A DNA stretch of 64,000 nucleotides from Datura wrightii (lineage: Eukaryota > Streptophyta > Magnoliopsida > Solanales > Solanaceae). Of the stretch, positions 57,606-64,000 are shown piece after piece (within the stretch, counting starts at the first letter, position 1; each line of letters starts with the position of its first letter). Where the stretch lies: positions 36,672,501 through 36,736,500 of the forward strand of contig JASDFA010000007.1 of assembly GCA_035772735.1 (NCBI GenBank). The letters are read 5' to 3'. A program made the translations under genes and the position numbers. The notes under the pieces are model-generated. The model was not told the DNA's origin. It saw only the letters and a list, made by a program, of their open reading frames with translations, and ran no database searches.

Positions 57606-59217
57606 TTATACCTGTGGAGAAAAGGGTTAGAATTCCATATCTGAGAAAAAGAAAGAAAAAAATTCCCCTGTAGTTTATCACAGGTAAACGGTACGGTTCG
57701 TACCTTGGAGGTACAATTCATACTAAGACCCATAATATCTCAGGTTAGTGTTACACCTTTGAGGTATGACTCATACCATAAAGGTACGGTCCGTACCATG
57801 AGTCATATGAGGATGCCCCTTTAAAACAATTGTTCTGCATTTTTCCACGACCCATGGTACGATCGGTAAGTCGATTCCATGAGTCGTAGAAAGGATCGTA
57901 CTGTCACTTGTGTACTTGACCCCTTTCAGATTCTTGGTACGACTGCCAGGTATGACTCATAACAGTAAACTACAAGCAGTACTAAGATTCCTACCTTGTG
58001 ATTCTTTCAAATTTATCTTGGGACAGTCCCAACGAGCTATCATATGAGTCGTAGTATGAAACCACGAGTCCTAGGAAAGCTTGTGAAGCCTATCCCTTCC
58101 TTAATTTTAGTTCAATTTGTAGGGGGTTTTAGTTTAAGGTTAGGTACTCAGAATTCCCAGGTCCAGGATGCATTTTACCAGTTTTACATCTACTCATTCC
58201 TCCCCTTTTTAATCATGACCCATAACTTCAATTTTTAACAGTTCAACGCATAATTTTCACAAGTTCAAGCTCCTACCTAGTCGTACTTAGCTTGTTTACA
58301 TCCCTGGTCATTGTCCTTTTCTAATTTTTTCAAGCATTGAGAGGACTCTCAGGGGGTTTAGCAAGTTTACATCAAGCAAACAAGTTATATCTACCAATTT
58401 CGAGGAAATACACTTACTTGAATGATGTTACTCCAACTATCAATCAAGACTAGGGTTTGACTTGGGATTTTCGATGTAATCTTGAGCAAGAACTTGTTCA
58501 AATAATTGTGAATGATGAGTTACGGGTGTGAAGGAGTCACGAGTTTAGGTTTTGAGAGTGTGGGGGAAGGGTATGACTTATTTGAGCTTTTATTGGTTAT
58601 AGGGCCGATTTAAAAATCTGGGTCGAGTCGGGTAGATTTAAAATTTTTGACCCATCAGGACTCGTACCATGAGTCATAGGAAGGTCCTAGGACTCATCCC
58701 TTGGACCGTAACAGAGAGATTGAGAAACTTACCCATGGACCTATGATCACATCTTATGAATCGTATAATTGGGGTACGGTTCATACTATGACTCGTAGGT
58801 CTTTTCTTTTTATTGTGGTCCATGCCTTGCATAGTTCATAGCCACAGTGAGTACTATGACCTGTCCAATGAGCTTACGAGTCATAGGACCAACTGTATCC
58901 TGAACTTATGCACTGAAGTACATCTCTAGCTCTCACAATGACTTGTCATACGACTCGTACAACCCTCTCACGAGTCGTACTGAGAGCCACAGCACCTGCC
59001 TGTTCAGTAATTTTTCTGCCACCAGTTTTTGTCTCCCCTGCACACTAAACACACATTAGTTAAATTAACTTGGGTTTCCTCCCAAGAAGCGCTTGAGTTA
59101 ATGTCGCGGTATGATGCAGGTGTTTTGGTTACTTAGAATTCACCAAACCACCACATGGGTTGCCTCTGAAGAAGCACCTGATTTAACTTCACGGCACGAC
59201 GCAAGTCTCTTGCCTAC
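57606..59217. other. H non-coding region between protease and post-pol ORF
   Basis: No RT, RNase H or integrase motif is visible here although these should lie in this place. At 59070-59190 the minus strand has the GAGGAAACCCAAG and GAGGCAACCCA segments usual after pol in such elements. The rest (57680-58990) is rich in TACGACTCGTA-type inverted motifs, e.g. near 57700, 57770, 57860, 58660 and 58950. Confidence 0.65.
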
Positions 59218-59832
59218 TCAGACTTTGTCAAAGAACTTTGATTCATCTTCTATTGCTGACACAACTCTATATTCTTCTGGTTGCTTCATTGACTGACAGA
59301 CGTTGAAGGTTACCTCTTCTTTATTGAGTCTAAATTTCAATTGGCCAGCCTCCACATCTACTAAGTCTCTCCCAGTGGCAAGGAATGGTCGCCCCAAAAT
59401 AATGGGGACCTCAAAATCAACCTCGCAATAAAGGATCACGAAGTCTGCTGGGAATATAAATCTATCAACTTTGACAAGACCATCGAATAGGATCCCCACA
59501 AGCTTCTTCACAGTTCTACCGGCCATCACTAGCTGCATGGTATTTGGTGTGGGGGCTCCCAAGCCCAGTTATTTAAGCACGGCCAATAGAATCAGATTGA
59601 TGTTTGCACCCAAATCACAGAGTGCCCTTGCGAACTTAACATCACCAATTGTGCATGGAATAGTAAAGGCACCTGGATATTCCTTCTTTTGGGCCAGGAA
59701 CCATGAAGCTATAGCACTATAATGGTGTACATTATGAACAGGCTCATAGCTCACGGACCTCTTCTTCGTCACAAGGTCCTTCATGAACTTGGCATATCCC
59801 GACATCTATTCCAACGCCTCAACCAATGGTAT
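59218..59832 (-). pseudogene. H gag-pol protease fragment (Athila/Tat-like)
   Basis: Minus-strand aspartic protease region. From 59832: MSGYAKFMKDLVTKKR, then the active-site segment FARALCDLGANINL (about 59645-59605) with Asp-Leu-Gly-Ala. After a frameshift comes GILFDGLVKVDRFIFPADFV (59480) and EVPIILGRPFLATGRDLVDV (59410-59350), ending near 59218. This wording is typical of plant Athila/Tat polyproteins and unlike the chromovirus proteases. The upstream gag is off the window, cut by LTR M at 59833, and the reverse transcriptase that should follow is gone. Confidence 0.87.
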
Positions 59833-60160
59833 TATTACACCCCAAAAAATTTCTGGTGATTATTTGATATTTGTATGCTATGTTAAGGGATGTATGGGTT
59901 GTATATTGATCGTAGATTACAGGGGAAATGTGTACGATTGGAAATGCAAAGAGTATGTGAAGTTTATGAATTAGGGTCAATTTTAAATGACCATATCTCC
60001 CAGTATATAATGAACTAGAAGCCCACGATGTATGAAATTAAAGATCTTTGAGTCTAGTTTTCATAACATCAAACATCTCCTCAACCAGAGTTCGGAGTAA
60101 AAAGTTATAGACCTTTTGTCGTGACATTGTCGGGAAGTGAGGTGGCCACCGCCCAACAAC

Positions 60161-60170
60161 CTTTATATTT
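60161..60170 (+). promoter_or_regulatory. Likely TATA box of LTR M
   Basis: CTTTATATTT, matching the equivalent place in LTR E (47282-47291 reversed), with the palindrome GGTGGCCACC (60141-60150) just upstream in both. Confidence 0.55.
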
Positions 60171-63107
60171 TAAGCTGTGTGTTATGAAATCATTCTCAAC
60201 GTTTCCAGAATTGAGGTGCTTGCTTATCCTCTGAAATTCTCTCAAATTTCCAGCAAACAACTGAGGAGAACACCAAGCTAAACTCCATTAAAAGTAAAGC
60301 TATGTGAAGGGGAGCTCATAAGGAGTAGGTGGTGTGTTGGTGGCTGTTTTGGCAGCACTTGGGCAGTGTTGCTTTGATGAATTTTCTGCGTTTTTGTAGC
60401 TTTCATAAGCTACATATATGTTCCCTCTTGGTATTTATTATACACAAGTATAAAAGGTAAGAATTCTACTACTAACCTTTCTTGAATTCTTGATTAAAAG
60501 ACTAGAAGTTGGAGGTGTGTTTGGTGTGTTGGAGAACTGTTTTTGCTGCATTTTGGACAGCAGGGTTGCTGCATTATTTAACAAGAAGTTCAGGTAAATC
60601 ACTCCTATTTTTAACCAAGACAAACCCCCATAAAAAGGTAAGGATTTCCCCCCTTTTAAACCTCAAATTGTAAAGCAAAAATCTGGAAATTGGCAGCTAA
60701 GTGAGCTGCCGATGAACTGTTTGTGAGCTGAGTTTTGCTCGTTACTCTTAGGCATTTTGGCTGTTTATTTTGATGGAATTATACTTCATATTGAGGGGAA
60801 AAATTAGTGAAAACTAGTTGAGAAAATGGCTAATCATTGTTGATGTTGCCGTGTGTTGTTGTTGCAATTGTGACTGCCTTTGGTTAGTTATTTTGGCAGA
60901 AATTTGTGCTATAGATTAATCTTGTCGTTGGCCTATAAAACCACTGGATTAAGGAGGTTGAAGGCTAATCATTGAAATAGGAAATCAGCTAGCGAAAAGC
61001 TCATTGGAGAAAGGTATGTAAGGCATTCTTTGTCTCTTGATTTTCAAGCATGAATTCATGCCGAGGATTAATCCGGCATTGCCCTGTACTTGAGCTTCTA
61101 TATTAGCATATTATGGTTCTTCCCAGTTTTTAGAATTACTTGGTATTAAGTTATATATTTGCTAAAGAGTTGGAATGCATGAATGTGAAGCGGAGAGGGC
61201 AATTGCCTTCGATTATGGTCATAGTTGTAAAATGAGTATGAAGTCCCCTCGGCATAGGCACTTTGAGCTGGTACTTTACATTATGTTATGTATTTTTTGT
61301 GTCAAATTTGTTTCACATTATGGTTGCTAAGAAAATTGGTAAATATGGCAAGACGACTATGCGCGAACAATCCTAAAAATTGAAATCGGTTTTAACTTTG
61401 TAAGGGATAACGAGGGTAACGAAATGGAATTTCCTTATGAAAGTTACCTACCCTCTTATATTCATGTTTTAAAAGGTACCTAGGGCCATGAGATGGTTCC
61501 CCGGTCCCTCTCCCTTAAGTTAAGCAACTAATTAATGTGTTTCTTAATTAACAAATATGTTAAACTTGGAAAATAGAACCAGAATGGGTAAACTACTGAT
61601 ATTTCTGTGGAACCATATTTATTGGAAGGTTATTCACAATATCTTGATGTTAACAGGTTATACGAAAATCATATTATATACATTTATGCTTACATTAAAA
61701 TTACGCGCTAAAGCGACAAGGATTGCCTTTAGAAAGTCTCTATATGTTTATTAGAGCTCTTGAGTTATCTAGACCTCCTGAAAATTGCTTAAGGCTTTAA
61801 GTAGACACGTCGCATGTTCTTTGAAAGTTGTAGATGTGCAAGGATATTACCCTAAGAGTAAAGGTTGAGGCTCTATAAGCAATGGAGAGATAAGAGTAAA
61901 TATTAGATCTTTTAAGGTAATATATGAGTTATATTCCCTCTATCCGTAGTTGATTTCAAGAACCTTTGAGCAACGTTAAAATATGATCAAGATGATGTTT
62001 AAGAGATAAGGTTGGCAATTAGGTAAAAAAGTTAGTACGTATAAGAATTGCTGGAATAATGAACTCGAGAGTAAATAATTAAGTAGGGAATCAAGAATCC
62101 TGTTTGGGAAAGAATTTATGATTAATACGAAAAGTAAAGCTCAAGGTTGTTAACTTAGATGATAAGTGTTCCGATTTTTAACAAGTTGGGCACATGGCCA
62201 GCAAGATTTACCCTGTTCTAATGACATTTAGCAAAAAAAGTTATAAATAAAGTTGTTTATGTTCAATTTTGTTAAGCTAATGAAAGGCAAGCAAAGTGTT
62301 AACTTCTTAAGAAATGATTAGAATCGAATATTTTAAGATAGTGACTCAAGTTAAGGAGAAGTTTTTCATCGTACTTTTTAAACAATTATCTTTGGTTATT
62401 TGTTCTAAGAGTTGGATTAACTTTTTCAAGTTTTAAAGGATTTTTTTATTGGAAGTTCCTAAACTATTTATAATGCTGCTAAGATTTTCTAAACTCCTCG
62501 TATATTGAAATGTTTCACACGAGCTTTTCCTACGTTGTCTGAAGCAAGACTATAAGTCTTTATTTATCTTAAGGCAGCCCCTAGACAGTTTCCTATAATT
62601 TTTATGTTAAAGAGCTCCAAGTTTGAGATACGCAAGTTATGTCTTCTTATTCATAGTTACCTCAAGATGTGATATGATGTGCAATGAATGAGGTATACTC
62701 ACAATTCTTGATATGAAAGTATGAAAGTGAAAAGAATATAAGCATGAAATGAATGTGAAGATTGGTAATAGAAAATTTTAAGTTAAGCTCTTCCTCTCTG
62801 CTCCTAGTGCTAGAATTGCTAGGAGATGTTTAAAATCATGAAGGTGTGTCTACACAGTGTTTATGATATTCCAGTTCTAGGAACTTCCCCTAGAATTCAT
62901 TCACAACATATGATGTATTTAAATGCAAAATAAAAGACCTATATGTGTATGGCATAATTGTAGTATTAGGGGTCGTAGTAAGATCCTACACATGTTATAG
63001 TTACTGAGTTGGCATATTTCATGTTATTCAGTATTCAGGTATTCTATATGAGCCTTATCAGCTCCATTTATGATTGGGATTGAGATTTGTCTTTGTTTTA
63101 CCCTGGT

Positions 63108-63290
63108 ATGGTACACCGGCTGGAGATATTTTTATTTTACCCGATGTGGTACACCGACTGGAGATATTTTTATATTACCCCGGTATGATACACCGGCTGG
63201 AGATATTTTTATTTTACCTCGGTGTGGTACACCGGCTAGAGATATTTTTATTTTACCCCGGTATGGTACACCAGTTGGACGTATTTTATA
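63108..63290 (+). repeat. Tandem array in LTR M, 38-40-bp unit, five copies
   Basis: G(T/A)TACACC recurs at 63111, 63149, 63187, 63227 and 63266. The unit is near 39 bases, so one frame reads a 13-residue repeat (GDIFILPRYGTPA), which I treat as non-coding. Confidence 0.88.
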
Positions 63291-64000
63291 TATGGATTTA
63301 TGGTTGGTTGGTCACTGGCATTACAACAATAGTTTCTTTCTTGTGCATTTCTTAATTGTATTTTCATCTCATTATAGAGTTATTATCAAGTTTCGATTTC
63401 CAGGATTTTGGATTGTTACTATTCCTTATTCCTGGTTTAGTTATCTTGAGTTCACTTATGATATAGTAAGTTGTTATCAATTACAGGCTGTAGAGTTCTA
63501 GGTTATATCCATCCTTTATATGTTTATCTGTTGAGTCAGCTATTACAGGTTTGTTATCTCATGTTTACAGTTTCAGCCTTACATGTAGTACATTTCATTC
63601 GTACTGACGTCCCTTCACTTGGGGACCTGCGTTCGTTCCGAAAGTGCAGGTAAAGGTTAGGATTGCCAGTTGAGTAGCAGTTCGTGAGATCAACGGATGG
63701 TTGGTATGCTCCTTTCTTCCTGGAGCTAGGTCTTAGTTATTTATGCTTGAGTTTTGAGATGCAGTTATGGGTATGTCGGAGCGCTGTTCCGACCATCAGT
63801 CAGTTTACTCTTTAGAGGCTTTGTGGACTTAGTGTGCACAGTGTTATTCAGTTTGTGGCCTCGTTGGCTTATTGTTGCTTGTTTTACCACACTTATTTCC
63901 TTGGTTGTATTTTGGTTGTTTACTTTGCATTGTTGAGACCTTATGGGTCCAGTTTATACTCCAGTAGATTGTGACAGGTGGCATGCAAGGCCTAAGTGTT

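Larger units (their letters stand above)
59833..64000 (+). repeat. LTR M (E family), plus strand, running off the window
   Basis: Starts TATTACACCCCAAAAA (canonical TGTTACACCCC), left flank GGTAT. It follows E's LTR in reverse: GGTGGCCACC at 60141, TATA-like CTTTATATTT at 60161, a tandem array at 63108, and CGTCCCTTCACTTGGGGACC at 63608. The distance from start to that last segment is about 3.8 kb, against about 2.3 kb in E, so it contains extra sequence between about 61290 and 62950. If it is a 5' LTR, the element body lies to the right. Confidence 0.75.

Noticed and set aside
63070..63501. Open frame encoding a 13-residue repeat (GDIFILPRYGTPA)
   Set aside because: It arises from a ~39-bp tandem array in an LTR; a unit length divisible by three keeps the frame open by chance.

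Overview
The window reads as intergenic heterochromatin of a flowering plant with a large, repeat-rich genome. Every coding remnant I can recognise belongs to an LTR retrotransposon, and I find no host gene. The Ty3/gypsy types (chromodomain-bearing elements with LTRs of 2.0-2.8 kb starting TGTAACACC, and Athila/Tat-like elements with ~1.4 kb LTRs) suit a dicot, and from memory most resemble Solanaceae. That placement is inference; no search was run.

Layout. (1) 1-4174: minus-strand chromovirus A (gag, protease scrap, primer-binding site, start of its LTR), present as a ~98.6 % identical tandem duplication with a 2364-bp period. (2) 4175-42584: plus-strand chromovirus C, inserted in A's LTR and itself split by four insertions: K (5936-13001, minus, in the 5' LTR), B (14003-24920, plus, in gag, with solo LTR L at 16485-17912 inside B's own gag), D (28095-36951, minus, in integrase) and solo LTR G (37483-39717, plus, in integrase). 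C, B, L and G have matching 5-bp target-site duplications, K's repeat appears three times, and D's copies differ by one base. The deepest stack is L in B in C in A. (3) 42590-50080: rest of A's LTR, a plus-strand LTR fragment with a (TC)17 tract, minus-strand element E (gag plus 2.7-kb LTR), and two abutting minus-strand LTRs, J1 and J2. (4) 50081-59832: Athila/Tat-like minus-strand elements I and H; H keeps a protease and a long post-pol ORF but no RT, RNase H or integrase. (5) 59833-64000: plus-strand LTR M, running off the window.

None of the elements can make a full polyprotein: all have stops, frameshifts or deletions. By eye, LTR pairs differ by about 8-9 % in B and K and about 20 % in C and D over the first 100-140 bases, so B and K look younger. 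Two structural events look much younger than the elements: the duplication at 1-4266 and a duplicated flank inside K (59 identical bases).

The least explained signals are in the LTRs. Short CpG-rich inverted repeats lie immediately upstream of likely TATA boxes in several unrelated families, and the same motif type (TACGACTCGTA; CGTGCCACGTTG) recurs in families that should not share LTR ancestry. All boundaries come from reading the sequence. Positions given as exact rest on TG...CA ends, target duplications or direct copy comparison; coding limits are approximate.
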